Below, in pieces: positions 8,788 through 17,916 of a stretch of DNA of 64,000 bases. The stretch spans positions 2,542,001 to 2,606,000 of the forward strand of contig NZ_AP024652.1 in the NCBI RefSeq assembly GCF_019977315.1, read 5' to 3'. Numbering within the stretch: the first letter of the stretch is position 1; each line of letters opens with the position of its first letter. The position numbers were made by a program, and so were the translations under genes. The DNA is from Arthrobacter sp. StoSoilB22 (lineage in GTDB: Bacteria > Actinomycetota > Actinomycetes > Actinomycetales > Micrococcaceae). Below the pieces are notes generated by a model. That model did not search any database and was not told where the DNA came from. It saw nothing but the letters and a program-made list of their open reading frames with translations.

Positions 8788-11700
8788 TCAGCTTCCCAGA
8801 CCAGTAATGGCAAGGTTCCTGGAAATACCGTGGAGCGGCCCATGGTGGGTGTATCCATCAGGTAGCCCGGTTTCGGCGGGGAGAAGCTCGGCATAAGGCA
8901 ACGCTTCCGGACGGCTGAGGTCCCAGGCTTTGCTGGCACTGAGGCTGATTCCTTTGGGGCCGGTCCTTCTGGTGGTCCCCCGGATAAGCAGGAGGCGGGT
9001 ACCAAACAACAGAGGCCCGGAGTCTTCCTGAGCCTCATGGAAGAAGACCGAATCCACGCAGCCAGTACCGTCATCGATGCTGATGAAGACAACGCGACGC
9101 CCGCCACGCATGGGCGGGGTTTGAGTGGCAATTCGGACCCCTGCTACCAGGACTTCGGTCCCGTTGCGCAAGCCCAGGAGCTTGTCTGCCGTGGTGACCC
9201 CCAATTTGTCCAAGAGTGGCCGATGACTTTCCATCAGATGTTCGCTGACATCCACCGCCATGAGATCAAGTTCTGCCCTGACGTTATCCACCATGGTTGG
9301 CTCAGGAAGCTCAGGAGCAAGGTTTCTCAGTTCAACATCGCCCAGCGCAAAGGACAGCTGCCCTTCTATGACATCGGGGGCCTTCTTGGAGGGGCTGCTT
9401 TGGAGCGCTTGCAGATGGTGCACAAGGTCAGCACGGTTCGCAGTTCCTCCGGAGTCCTTATGCAAAGCATCAAAGGCGCCCAGCTGGGCCAGTCTTTTGA
9501 TGTTCGGTTTACTGACCCGCGCCCGCGCCCTCAGGTCTGCCAGGGAATCGAAAGGTTGCCCGGCAACGATCCTCTTGAGTTCCACTCCTGAAAGCCCGTA
9601 AATACCAGTCAGGCTCAAGCGGATGCCCAGCTTGCCCTGATCCGAGCCATGATGGATTTTCTCCACCCTGTATTCAGCCTTGCTCCTGTTGATATCCAAA
9701 GGCAGGATGGGGATCCCCAGCCTGCGCGCTTCAGCGACCAACAGCCGTTTGGGATACATCCCGGGATCGTGTTCCCACAATCCAGCAAGAAAGGCCTCGG
9801 GATGATGGGCCTTGAGCCAGGCTGACTGATAGGTAGGTACGGCAAATGCAGCACCGTGGGCTTTGCAGAAGCCAAAACTACCGAAGGCTTTCAGGGTCCC
9901 CCAAACTTTATCCACCACTTCTGGAGGGTATTTTTTGATTGCTTCCCGTCGGAAGTACTTTTCTACTCCCGGCTCATGTACTTCGTCGCCCAGGGCTCGA
10001 CGAAATTCGTCGGCCCTGTCCAAGCCGCAATTGGTCATAACGTGGAAGGTTTTCAAAATCTGCTCATGGAAAACCGTGACCCCGTGCGTTTCCTGGAGAA
10101 CTGGCTTGAGGTCCGGGTGGGGGTAAATCTCAGGAGCAAACCCATGGCGATGCTCCAGGAAGGGCCGCACCATGTCCGACTTCATGGGTCCAGGCCGGAA
10201 AAGAGAGATATCGATGATGAGGTCATTGAATTCCCGGGGAGCCATTTTTCCGATGAGTTCACGCTGCCCCGGGGACTCGATCTGGAAGCAACCAAGTGTG
10301 TGGGTACTACGTATCAGCTCAAAGGTGGCCTGATCGTCGAAAGGGACGGCATTGAGGTTAATCCTGCCGTCATGAGCAATGTAGTCGGGACCATTCCCGC
10401 CCGGCTCCACGGGGTGCTTACCCGCTGCGACAACCTCAGCTTTGGAAGGATGAAGCCGAATCACTTCCCGGACCGCAAAGGCCATGGCACTTTGCATGCG
10501 CACTCCCAGGACATCCAGCTTTAGCATGCCCATGGGGTCCATATCGTGTTTATCGAACTGGCTCATGGGCAGACCCATACCGCTGGGTTGGACCGGAGTT
10601 CTATCCAGGAGGGTGGCATCTCCCAAAATCACTCCGCAAGGGTGCATGGAAATATGCCGGGGCAAGCGATCCAGCCTTTCTGTAAGATCCACCAGCAAAT
10701 CCAGCTGCTGGTTCTCCTCCAGGGCTCCTCGTTCCACCCGCCCCGCAAAATCCCGAAGCTCCGGCTTCTCCACCAGGGCTTCACGGAATTTGCGCGCAGA
10801 GAATCTCCACAGCTGCTTGGCAATTTCGCCCACTTCTTCGTCAGGCATCCCCAGTGCCATGCCCGCATCCCGCACTGCACCACGTGCCCTGTACCCGTTT
10901 TGCATGCTCATCAGGGTGACTCGTTCAGCCCCGAAGCGGTCAAAAATCTTTCGGTAGACGTTATGCCTTTCAGCACTTTCCACATCAATGTCGATATCAG
11001 GCAGGGTGGACCGCCGGCCGGAGAGAAAACGTTCAAAAATAAGGTCGTGGCGTATCGGGTCAACCTGACTGATATCGATCAAGTAGTTGACCAGACTTGA
11101 CGCGCCGGATCCCCTTGCAGCAACACGGACACCCATATCGAGGATCATTGTGGTGACCTCTGCCACGGTGAGGAAGTACGAAGCAAAACCGAGTCCGGCA
11201 ATGATTTCCAGCTCATGCTCCAACCGCGAGCGCAGGTTTTTTTCCAGGTTTCCGTTGATGCCTGGGAACCGTCTGTTGATTCCTGCTTCACAGCGTTGGG
11301 TGAGTTCAACCATGGGGTCTGCGGTGATGCCGATGATGGAGGCTTCAGGGACTACCGGCTTCTTCCAACCCATGTCGAGAATGGGGTCGATGCGGCATTT
11401 GTCGGCGAGCGCTTCTGTGTTTGCGAGGAGTTTGGTGAGGTCGGCTTTCCCCTGGCCCGCGGCGTTCATGATTTCTTTGCCGAGTTGGTGCATTTGTTGC
11501 GGGGTCTTCAGCCATCCCTGCCCTGTTGGCTGGAGGAGGGGTTCAGTTGAGAGTTCCGGAAGGGATTTGAGGGTGCGTGCGGAGTCGAGTACATCTGCAG
11601 TGGCGGCGCCGTCCTGGGCGCAGTAGCGGACGGCGTTGCTGAGTATTGCGGGGGTGTTGAATTCGATGGCGAGTTTGAGCATGCGTACGGCGTGGGCTGT

Positions 11701-12288
11701 GCTGAGTGGCTGTCCGGGGGCGCTGAGGTGGGAAACGACTTCGGCCACCATGGTGCCGGGGGGCATGGCGTCGATCCATTGTTTGAAGAGGGTTCTGGGC
11801 TTGAGGTATTTGCGTCCGCCCATGGCCCGGCCTACGTCGGAGTCGGGCCCTACGAGTACGGTGAGGACTGGTTTGAGGGTTTTGGGGTCCAGGGTTCTGG
11901 AGGCGAGTTCGCCTCGGGTGACCGCAGGTGGGATTGCTCCCCCGGCTTTCCCGGAGGTGCGCGCGTGGGCGTCGGATATGAGGCGGCACAGTGCCCTGTA
12001 TCCGGCGCCGTTGTTGTTTCCGTGGGCGAGTACGACGACGCGGCCCGCCACTTGGGTGCGGTGGTCGCCGTCGTCGTCGAATACGGCCAGGTCTACTCCG
12101 ACGATGGGGTGGATGCCTGCGTCCATGCATGCTTTGAGGTGTTTGATAGTGCCATACAGGCCGTCACGGTCGGTACAGGCGAGAGCTGTGGCTCCGTCTG
12201 CTGCGGCGGCTTGGGCGAGTTCTTCGGGCCAGGAGACGCCGTAGTGTGCGCTGAAGGCTGTGGAGACGTGCAGATGGGTGAAGCTCAA
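8788..12288 (-). CDS. dnaE2: Error-prone DNA polymerase III alpha subunit DnaE2 (ImuC)
   Basis: A 1166-residue C-family polymerase. N-terminal PHP domain starts FTHLHVSTAFSAHYG; the palm carries PDIDIDVESAE; then comes the FCKAHGAAFAVPTYQSAW region, helix-hairpin-helix and a C-terminal OB fold. Length and PHP sequence fit DnaE2 rather than replicative DnaE1. DnaE2 works with ImuA' and ImuB in SOS-induced translesion synthesis. The start appears to be TTG 12288, four bases after the DUF6504 stop, implying translational coupling. Neither imuA' nor imuB is adjacent. Confidence 0.95.
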   Translation of the reverse strand: MSFTHLHVSTAFSAHYGVSWPEELAQAAAADGATALACTDRDGLYGTIKHLKACMDAGIHPIVGVDLAVFDDDGDHRTQVAGRVVVLAHGNNNGAGYRALCRLISDAHARTSGKAGGAIPPAVTRGELASRTLDPKTLKPVLTVLVGPDSDVGRAMGGRKYLKPRTLFKQWIDAMPPGTMVAEVVSHLSAPGQPLSTAHAVRMLKLAIEFNTPAILSNAVRYCAQDGAATADVLDSARTLKSLPELSTEPLLQPTGQGWLKTPQQMHQLGKEIMNAAGQGKADLTKLLANTEALADKCRIDPILDMGWKKPVVPEASIIGITADPMVELTQRCEAGINRRFPGINGNLEKNLRSRLEHELEIIAGLGFASYFLTVAEVTTMILDMGVRVAARGSGASSLVNYLIDISQVDPIRHDLIFERFLSGRRSTLPDIDIDVESAERHNVYRKIFDRFGAERVTLMSMQNGYRARGAVRDAGMALGMPDEEVGEIAKQLWRFSARKFREALVEKPELRDFAGRVERGALEENQQLDLLVDLTERLDRLPRHISMHPCGVILGDATLLDRTPVQPSGMGLPMSQFDKHDMDPMGMLKLDVLGVRMQSAMAFAVREVIRLHPSKAEVVAAGKHPVEPGGNGPDYIAHDGRINLNAVPFDDQATFELIRSTHTLGCFQIESPGQRELIGKMAPREFNDLIIDISLFRPGPMKSDMVRPFLEHRHGFAPEIYPHPDLKPVLQETHGVTVFHEQILKTFHVMTNCGLDRADEFRRALGDEVHEPGVEKYFRREAIKKYPPEVVDKVWGTLKAFGSFGFCKAHGAAFAVPTYQSAWLKAHHPEAFLAGLWEHDPGMYPKRLLVAEARRLGIPILPLDINRSKAEYRVEKIHHGSDQGKLGIRLSLTGIYGLSGVELKRIVAGQPFDSLADLRARARVSKPNIKRLAQLGAFDALHKDSGGTANRADLVHHLQALQSSPSKKAPDVIEGQLSFALGDVELRNLAPELPEPTMVDNVRAELDLMAVDVSEHLMESHRPLLDKLGVTTADKLLGLRNGTEVLVAGVRIATQTPPMRGGRRVVFISIDDGTGCVDSVFFHEAQEDSGPLLFGTRLLLIRGTTRRTGPKGISLSASKAWDLSRPEALPYAELLPAETGLPDGYTHHGPLHGISRNLAITGLGS

Positions 12289-12292
12289 GGGT

Positions 12293-12637
12293 TCACGCTG
12301 CTTCGTCGGGTTCTACTGCACGTGATGGTGCGGCGTCATGGATGCGCACGAGTCTCCACCGTCCGCTGCCCAGGTGCCGGACCAGATCGAGGGTGATGCA
12401 GTGGCTGGTTTCCGGTTCAGCGGAAGAAGGCAGCAGTTGTACCCGCCAGATCTCGTGGTCAACCAGGCCGGCTCCGCTTCCCAGGGGTGCACGGCTTTCT
12501 TCAAGCCACCATTGCCGGCGCTCGTACCAGCGAACGGGTTCGTTGGTGACGGTGTACTGCGTTCCTTTCCAGTGGACTTCCTGCGGCTGGCCGGTGTCCG
12601 TGCAGCTCACGCCTACTGACTCGCTGAACAGCCCCAT
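12293..12637 (-). CDS. DUF6504 family protein, mutasome-associated
   Basis: A 114-residue protein with a strong AGAGGTGAAGG before its ATG. Visible features are a Trp/Arg-rich segment (VRWYERRQWWLEE) and a beta-rich end (GRWRLVRIHD). Small DUF6504 proteins commonly sit beside Y-family polymerase or dnaE2 genes in actinobacteria; the function is unknown. Here it is first in a two-gene unit with dnaE2 and lies directly behind an SOS-box-like palindrome, so damage induction is inferred. Confidence 0.8.
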   Translation of the reverse strand: MGLFSESVGVSCTDTGQPQEVHWKGTQYTVTNEPVRWYERRQWWLEESRAPLGSGAGLVDHEIWRVQLLPSSAEPETSHCITLDLVRHLGSGRWRLVRIHDAAPSRAVEPDEAA

Positions 12638-12664
12638 GCCTTCACCTCTTACGCCGGAATAATG

Positions 12665-12684
12665 ATTCGAAAGTATGTTCGAAT
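12665..12684. promoter_or_regulatory. SOS (LexA) box upstream of DUF6504-dnaE2
   Basis: The site ATTCGAA-AGTATG-TTCGAAT has perfect 7-base inverted arms and matches the actinobacterial/Bacillus-type LexA operator TCGAAC-N4-GTTCGA at all but one base. It lies 28 bases upstream of the DUF6504 ATG, where it would overlap the promoter. LexA binding is inferred. Confidence 0.8.
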
Positions 12685-12716
12685 AATTTCAGTTTACGCC
12701 GACGCCCTGACAAAAC

Positions 12717-13772
12717 CTAGTTCGAAGTTGATGCCCTTTCCCGGGTTCGCGATACTCGCTTTCCAACTTGCTTGAGCAAGGCGTCTCGCCATGGTTGTGC
12801 ACCCTGGGCGAGGGCGACAGTCCCCATGAGGGAAGAAGCAACCCGGAGTAGTTGCGTGCGCATGATGCGCTTCCTGCCATAGGCTGCGAGCGCCTTTTCA
12901 CTGGGCAGCCCATTTAGAAGTTTGCCCAGTGTCACTGCATCGATCAGCGCTTCACAGGCGCCCCGCCCCAGGTTTGGTGTCATGGCGTGGGCGGCATCCC
13001 CTATCAACACAACGTTTCCCTGCGAGTATTTGATCAGGGGAGGGCAGATCCAGATGCGTTGGGCAAGCGTGGTGTCCAGCCTGGCCTTTGCGAGTACTTC
13101 CTGTACGGCGCTCGCGTGGTTTGCGTAGCGGTTTCGTGTCACTTCGAGGGCTTCTGCGACGTCTACTTTGTCCGGCCCCAGGTCTGAGCGGAATGAAGCG
13201 TACCAGTTGCTTCCGCCCTCAGCTGGCGCCAAGCCGAATATCTCGCCACGCCCCCAGTATTCGCCGATGTCCTCCGGGAGCGGGGTTCCGGGGATGACTC
13301 CCCTGACGGCCAGGAATGGTGTTGGCCTTGCTTCGCTCTGCGGGCCTCTGAAGTGCCGCCGGACAATGCTGTTGACGCCATCTGCGCCCACGGTCAGCCC
13401 GGCAGTACCCGGCAGCTTGTCCACTCTGGCTACTGCCCGGCTCACGGAACGAGGCACTGCCGTGTCCAGCAGCCTCAGGAGTTCGGGCCGGGATATTCCA
13501 AGGAGGCCTTCACCTTCCATGGACAGCAGGGGTTCTCCCGAGGGGCGGCGGAGGGCGCCGGTTTTGATCTTGGCTCCGCGACTCCGTGCAGCTCCGAGTA
13601 TCCCCAGCTCTGAGAGCGCGCGTTGGGCTTCCGGCCACATGGCGAGGGTTGTTCCAACAGTGGGGAGTTCGGGGCGCTGCTCGTAGATGGTGACGTCGAA
13701 CTTGCCGGGGTCCAGTATTCCTGCGAGCGCCAGCCCGGCGATCCCTCCACCAATGATGTCCACCTTTTCCAT
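12717..13772 (-). CDS. FAD-dependent monooxygenase (PHBH/UbiH-like)
   Basis: A 351-residue class A flavin monooxygenase. The dinucleotide-binding motif DIIGGGIAGLALAG opens the protein, TVGADGVNSIVRR gives the DG motif near residue 150, and VLIGDAAHAMTPNLGRGA is the GD motif contacting the FAD ribose and ribityl. These enzymes hydroxylate aromatic or related substrates with NAD(P)H; the substrate is unknown. It is divergent from a TetR gene with a shared operator, suggesting substrate-inducible control. A TACTGT -10 hexamer sits 6 bases before the ATG, so the mRNA may be leaderless. Confidence 0.88.
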   Translation of the reverse strand: MEKVDIIGGGIAGLALAGILDPGKFDVTIYEQRPELPTVGTTLAMWPEAQRALSELGILGAARSRGAKIKTGALRRPSGEPLLSMEGEGLLGISRPELLRLLDTAVPRSVSRAVARVDKLPGTAGLTVGADGVNSIVRRHFRGPQSEARPTPFLAVRGVIPGTPLPEDIGEYWGRGEIFGLAPAEGGSNWYASFRSDLGPDKVDVAEALEVTRNRYANHASAVQEVLAKARLDTTLAQRIWICPPLIKYSQGNVVLIGDAAHAMTPNLGRGACEALIDAVTLGKLLNGLPSEKALAAYGRKRIMRTQLLRVASSLMGTVALAQGAQPWRDALLKQVGKRVSRTRERASTSN

Positions 13773-13778
13773 GGGTTC

Positions 13779-13824
13779 ACAGTACTACTACATTTGTAGT
13801 GCCGGTAGGGGTTGAAGCTAGACT
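13779..13824. promoter_or_regulatory. Divergent leaderless promoters with one palindromic TetR operator
   Basis: On the minus strand TACTGT (13779-13784) lies 6 bases before the monooxygenase ATG. On the plus strand TAGACT (13819-13824) lies 6 bases before the tetR ATG, with a TTGTAG -35 at 13794-13799 and 19-base spacing. The palindrome ACTACA-TT-TGTAGT (13787-13800, perfect 6-base arms) covers that -35 and lies next to the minus-strand -10. The layout indicates one site repressing both genes. Confidence 0.7.
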
Positions 13825-13830
13825 TTCGCC

Positions 13831-14367
13831 ATGCCGGACCGCCGAAGTGAACTAGCCGACGCCGCCCTCGCCGTCGTTGCTGCCAAGGGACTCAAAGGAC
13901 TCACGCACAGGGCCGTCGACGCCCAGGCAGGTGTCGCCGTCGGAACTACCTCGAACTATTTCCGCAACCGGGCAGCACTCATGGGGGCCGCCGTCGACCG
14001 CGTTGAAGAACGTGACCGCCTCCTGCTGCAGCAGGGTGGAACGGACATCCCGACGTCGGTAGCCGACTTGGCGGATCAGATCGCCGGAGCAGTCATGGGA
14101 CTCGCGCACCAGAACGCCGAACTGACCCGCGCCAGGTTCGCCTTTGCCCTAGACCAGCCAGGTGTTGTCACTGCCGGGCACGAGCGGCTGGTATCAGCCT
14201 TGGCGCAATTGCTCGACGCCATGGGCATATCTGAAGCACGCAGCCGGGCGGAAGCAATCTCCGACTACAGCGACGGGCTCGCCCTTCACCTGCTGACCGC
14301 GAGGACGGGGCAGGACCTTGACACAGCCACAGTGGCGCGCAACATCCTGCGTCTGTTGGAGGGATGA
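13831..14367 (+). CDS. TetR/AcrR family transcriptional regulator
   Basis: A 178-residue regulator. The N-terminal helix-turn-helix (about residues 5-50) shows ALAVVAAKGLKGLTHRAVDAQAGVAVGTTSNYFRN in two parts, the usual TetR layout; the C-terminal two thirds are a helical ligand-binding domain. It faces the monooxygenase gene across a 58-base space with a palindromic operator, so autorepression and control of the monooxygenase are inferred. No Shine-Dalgarno is present and the -10 is placed for leaderless initiation. Confidence 0.9.
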   Translation: MPDRRSELADAALAVVAAKGLKGLTHRAVDAQAGVAVGTTSNYFRNRAALMGAAVDRVEERDRLLLQQGGTDIPTSVADLADQIAGAVMGLAHQNAELTRARFAFALDQPGVVTAGHERLVSALAQLLDAMGISEARSRAEAISDYSDGLALHLLTARTGQDLDTATVARNILRLLEG

Positions 14368-14413
14368 AAGTCAAGGGGTGGACGGCAGCCGGTCCACAGA
14401 GCAGGATTGTGGC

Positions 14414-14803
14414 ATGAGCACCAATGATGCACTCCTGAAGCAGGTCAACATCTCGGCCGAAGACGACAACCTCGTGGCAAGGTTCGAAATCGATGGCAAC
14501 ATACCAGGCTCCGGCGCTTACGTCGTGGGCCTTGTTGCTGCCAGCGAGGACTATTCCTCACAGCGCAGGCTCGGCATAGAGTTCATGAACGGAGAGGCGA
14601 TTTCCTTCTATTCGTTCAACCACTCCCTCAGTGCCGAGGAGAACTACGACATCAAAGGCGTAGAGCATTCCGGCAACGTCATCACAGGGAATTTTCCGAT
14701 GTCTGCCATCCACGGGCTTAGCAAAGGCCACGTCATGACAGGCTTCAGCGAAGCCGATGGCCGGGAGTTCCAATCCGGCGTGCCCGTCACCGAAGCTCTG
14801 TAG
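14414..14803 (+). CDS. Hypothetical protein, 129 aa
   Basis: The reading frame from ATG 14414 gives an acidic, beta-prone soluble protein beginning MSTNDALLKQVNISAEDD. No signal peptide, membrane segment or known motif is recognised. Third-position GC bias looks coding. It lies 46 bases after tetR on the same strand and could be co-transcribed, but an independent promoter is possible. It is convergent with the SRAP gene. Confidence 0.7.
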   Translation: MSTNDALLKQVNISAEDDNLVARFEIDGNIPGSGAYVVGLVAASEDYSSQRRLGIEFMNGEAISFYSFNHSLSAEENYDIKGVEHSGNVITGNFPMSAIHGLSKGHVMTGFSEADGREFQSGVPVTEAL

Positions 14804-14833
14804 GTCCTGGACGCTTTGTAGTTCCTGTAGTTC

Positions 14834-15598
14834 CTAGAAGAGAGCTTCCACCGGTTCAATGAGTTCCGGTGAGTTATTGCGGACATTTCCCACCGCTGCG
14901 CCCACAGCGTCCAACCTCCACCCGGCCGCGGCATCGTGCGCCTTGGAGCGGACCAGATCCACCAACCCTTGAGCGTCCTTCTCCCTCGGATCCAACCACG
15001 CTTCCATCGTCTCAGTGCTCATCGGCAAGGGAACGCGGTCATGGAGGGCAGTCAGTTCGTCAAACACCGAGGCACTGCGCCGGGTCTTGGCCTCATCCGC
15101 CGTTGGGGTATCGGCAGTCAGGATGGACATGGACAGCAACCAACGCCCCGGATCATCATCGGATGCAGACTGGTCACGCCACCACTCATACAAGCCTGCA
15201 AAGACCAAACCGTGGCCATCCCCCGGGTGCACATAATACGGTTGCTTGTTCTTACCCTCGCCCTTCTTCCATTCGTAATAACCGTCTGCCGGAACTGCGC
15301 AACGCCTGGCAACGGCGGCCTTCTTGAAGGACGGCTTTTCCAACAGCGTCTCGCTTCGAGCGTTGATAAGCCTGGCACCAGCCTTGGGATCCTTCGCCCA
15401 TGATGGCACCAGACCCCACTTCGCCACATGGAGCTGCCGCTTCACGTCCTCGTCAATCAGCCTCTCCAAAACAATAGGAACGGCATCGGTCGGAGCCACA
15501 TTCCACGACTTCTCCAGCGCAATCTCGTTCTCAAGTTCGGCGTCAAAATCAGCGAGGAGGTCCCCCACCGCACGAGCCATTACATAACGTCCACACAT
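14834..15598 (-). CDS. SOS response-associated peptidase (SRAP/YedK/HMCES family)
   Basis: About 254 residues from ATG 15598; that start exposes the essential MCGRY N-terminus, so Cys2 becomes the N-terminal nucleophile after Met removal. Other conserved elements are NVAPTD, RLINARSETL, VPADGYYEW with the catalytic Glu, and the late TALHDRVPL with the His. Family members form a stable thiazolidine crosslink with abasic sites in single-stranded DNA, shielding them at forks. With dnaE2 nearby it adds a second damage-tolerance gene, although no clear SOS box was found before it. Confidence 0.93.
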   Translation of the reverse strand: MCGRYVMARAVGDLLADFDAELENEIALEKSWNVAPTDAVPIVLERLIDEDVKRQLHVAKWGLVPSWAKDPKAGARLINARSETLLEKPSFKKAAVARRCAVPADGYYEWKKGEGKNKQPYYVHPGDGHGLVFAGLYEWWRDQSASDDDPGRWLLSMSILTADTPTADEAKTRRSASVFDELTALHDRVPLPMSTETMEAWLDPREKDAQGLVDLVRSKAHDAAAGWRLDAVGAAVGNVRNNSPELIEPVEALF

Positions 15599-15748
15599 GG
15601 CAACAGTCTGCCCTCTCCTCGGACAACGCACCAGCACCGGCATGTGACGTAACCCGGCCCTGCTGCCGAACGGGAATTATTCGGACGCGGGTTACCGTTG
15701 TTACCGACGAACCACCCTGCATTAACAACCCATACTGAGGAGAGCTCT

Positions 15749-16006
15749 GTGGACTTCACTCCCGACTCCGGCACCATCACCATGTTCTCGACCACCTGGT
15801 GCGGTTATTGCAACCGCCTCAAAAAGCAGCTGGACGCCAAGGGCATCGGCTACACCGAGATCAACATCGAAGAAGTAGATGGCACGGCCGAACTCGTCGA
15901 GCAGCTCAACGGAGGCAACCGCACCGTACCCACCGTGCTTTTCCCTGACGGAACCGCGGCCACCAACCCGTCCGCTTCCGAGGTGGAGAGCCGACTGGCC
16001 GCATAG
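15749..16006 (+). CDS. Mycoredoxin / glutaredoxin-like protein
   Basis: About 85 residues from GTG 15749, which has GAGGAG upstream; a longer frame from 15698 would cover that site. The thioredoxin fold carries TTWCGYCNRLKKQL (CxxC redox pair), the cis-Pro segment NRTVPTVLF and the C-terminal TNPSASEVESRL. Mycoredoxins reduce mycothiol mixed disulfides in actinobacteria. The next genes are mycothiol-dependent mscR and its partner, which supports the assignment over a generic glutaredoxin. A strong hairpin terminator follows. Confidence 0.88.
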   Translation: MDFTPDSGTITMFSTTWCGYCNRLKKQLDAKGIGYTEINIEEVDGTAELVEQLNGGNRTVPTVLFPDGTAATNPSASEVESRLAA

Positions 16007-16026
16007 TCTGCCACACCACCGCTGTT

Positions 16027-16101
16027 GGGCCCGCACGGAACAATCCCACTCTGTCTGCCACCTGTGATAGACAGAATGGGAATCCGTAGCGGGCCCTTTT
16101 T
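16027..16101 (+). terminator. Nested hairpin terminator after the mycoredoxin gene
   Basis: An outer stem GGGCCCGC (16027-16034) pairs with GCGGGCCC (16089-16096) and is followed by five T. Inside it a 13-bp stem with one mismatch (16044-16056 with 16069-16081) closes a 12-base loop. The inner arm, containing CTGTCT and AGACAG, could also act as an operator for the mscR promoter. Confidence 0.75.
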
Positions 16102-16148
16102 GCACCACAGAAAGGACCCGCGCCCCAAAAGCCCGAAGGGAACATCCC

Positions 16149-17234
16149 ATGGTCCACGCAGTCAAAGGTGTCGTCGTCCGCTCCAAAGGCGCCCCCGCAA
16201 CCCTGGAAACCATCCTCGTCCCGGAACCCGGCCCCGGCGAAGCCTTGGTGGACATCCTCACCAGCGGCGTCTGCCACACCGATCTCCACTACAAACTCGG
16301 CGGCATCAGCGACGACTTTCCGTTCCTCCTCGGCCATGAAGCCACCGGCGTTGTCAGCGCAGTAGGCCCCGACGTCACAGACGTAGCCCCGGGCGACCGT
16401 GTCGTCCTGAACTGGCGTGCAGTCTGCGGCAACTGTCGCGCATGCAACCGCGGCCAAGCCCAGTACTGCTTCAACACCCACAACGCCACCCAAAAAATGA
16501 CCCTCGAAGACGGCACGGAACTCTCACCGGCCCTCGGCATCGGCGCGTTCATCGAAAAGACCCTGGTCGCCGCCGGCCAATGCACCAAGGTAGACCCCGA
16601 CGCCGATGCCGCCGCCGTCGGCCTGCTCGGCTGCGGCGTCATGGCAGGTTTGGGCGCAGCGCTCAACACCGGCAACGTCAAGCGAGGCGACTCCGTTGCT
16701 GTGATCGGCTGCGGAGGAGTGGGCGTAGCAGCCATCGCCGGCGCCGCGCTCGCAGGGGCCACCACCATCATTGCCGTCGACATCGACGCAAAGAAGCTCC
16801 AGCGTGCCAAGGACCTCGGCGCAACCCACACCGTGGACTCATCCGCAGCGGACCCCATCGAGGAAATCCGGGCCTTGACAGCCGGCTTCGGCGCAGACGT
16901 GGTGATTGACGCCGTCGGACGTCCCGAAACTTATAAGCAGGCGTTCTACGCCCGCGACCTCGCAGGCACCGTTGTCCTGGTTGGTGTCCCCACACCGGAG
17001 ATGACCTTGGAACTGCCGCTGCTGGATGTCTTCGGCCGCGGCGGTTCACTCAAATCCTCATGGTATGGCGACTGCCTGCCCTCCCGCGACTTCCCCATGC
17101 TCGTGGACCTGTATAAGCAGGGCAAACTGGACCTGGACGCCTTCGTTACAGAGCGCATCACCATCGACCAGGTGGAAGAGGCGTTCGACAAAATGCACGA
17201 TGGCGCAGTCCTCCGATCGGTGGTTGAACTGTGA
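16149..17234 (+). CDS. mscR: S-(hydroxymethyl)mycothiol dehydrogenase (zinc alcohol dehydrogenase family)
   Basis: A 361-residue MDR alcohol dehydrogenase. Catalytic zinc ligands are Cys in SGVCHTDLH and His in [10 protein letters not shown]; the structural zinc lobe is [15 protein letters not shown]; the NAD-binding motif is [12 protein letters not shown]. The length, THNATQKM insert and linked downstream hydrolase fit MscR, which oxidises the formaldehyde-mycothiol adduct and reduces S-nitrosomycothiol. GAAGGGA precedes the ATG. The stop overlaps the next start by 4 bases (GTGA). Confidence 0.93.
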   Translation: MVHAVKGVVVRSKGAPATLETILVPEPGPGEALVDILTSGVCHTDLHYKLGGISDDFPFLLGHEATGVVSAVGPDVTDVAPGDRVVLNWRAVCGNCRACNRGQAQYCFNTHNATQKMTLEDGTELSPALGIGAFIEKTLVAAGQCTKVDPDADAAAVGLLGCGVMAGLGAALNTGNVKRGDSVAVIGCGGVGVAAIAGAALAGATTIIAVDIDAKKLQRAKDLGATHTVDSSAADPIEEIRALTAGFGADVVIDAVGRPETYKQAFYARDLAGTVVLVGVPTPEMTLELPLLDVFGRGGSLKSSWYGDCLPSRDFPMLVDLYKQGKLDLDAFVTERITIDQVEEAFDKMHDGAVLRSVVEL

Positions 17235-17869
17235 GCGCCGGCAACCTCACGATCGATCAGGTAGTAACCTCCGGGACATTCTCCCTCGACGGAGGAACCT
17301 GGGACGTGGACAACAACGTCTGGATCATCGGCAACGCCACCGAATGCATCGTCATCGACCCCGCCCACAACCCTGAAGCAATCCGTGCGGCCGTGGGTGG
17401 CCGAGACGTCAAAGCCATCCTGCTAACACACGGCCATGACGACCACATCAGTTCCGCAGGTGCTTTCCGGGAGCTCGTCACGGCTCCCATCCACCTGCAT
17501 CAGGACGATTGGATGCTGTGGAAGGCCGTGTTCCCCCACGTTGACCCTGATGTGGCGATCGTGGACGGTGACGAGTTCACCGTGGCCGGCGCAACGGTGA
17601 AAGCGATCCACACTCCCGGACACTCTCCAGGATCCGTTTCGTTCCACCTTGCAAGCGAAGAGACACTCTTCAGCGGAGACACGCTCTTCCAAGGCGGACC
17701 CGGTGCGACCGGACGGTCCTACAGCGATTTCCCCACCATCATCGAGTCCATCCGGACAAAGCTCCTGCCACTACCGGAGGAAACCGTGGTCCGCACGGGA
17801 CACGGCGATTCCACCACCATCGGCGCAGAGAAGCCGCACCTGGATGAATGGATCGCCCGCGGGCACTGA
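17231..17869 (+). CDS. MBL-fold metallohydrolase, MscR partner
   Basis: A 212-residue metallo-beta-lactamase-fold protein from GTG 17231. The metal motif [12 protein letters not shown] is near residue 65, with HTPGHSPGS and the [11 protein letters not shown]sp ligand later and a final GHGDSTT. It resembles glyoxalase II-type hydrolases. The same pairing occurs in Mycobacterium (Rv2259-Rv2260), so hydrolysis of S-formylmycothiol or a related thioester in formaldehyde detoxification is inferred. Overlap with mscR implies coupled synthesis. Confidence 0.9.
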   Translation: MSAGNLTIDQVVTSGTFSLDGGTWDVDNNVWIIGNATECIVIDPAHNPEAIRAAVGGRDVKAILLTHGHDDHISSAGAFRELVTAPIHLHQDDWMLWKAVFPHVDPDVAIVDGDEFTVAGATVKAIHTPGHSPGSVSFHLASEETLFSGDTLFQGGPGATGRSYSDFPTIIESIRTKLLPLPEETVVRTGHGDSTTIGAEKPHLDEWIARGH

Positions 17870-17882
17870 CACCAAGCGCAAA

Positions 17883-17916
17883 TAGTGGGGTACGGGCTGA
17901 CGCCCCTACCCCACTA
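17883..17916. terminator. Bidirectional hairpin at the convergent MBL/ligase ends
   Basis: TAGTGGGGTA (17883-17892) pairs perfectly with TACCCCACTA (17907-17916), with a further GGG/CCC inside. It begins 14 bases after the metallohydrolase stop and overlaps the last codons of the opposing gene. Confidence 0.75.
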
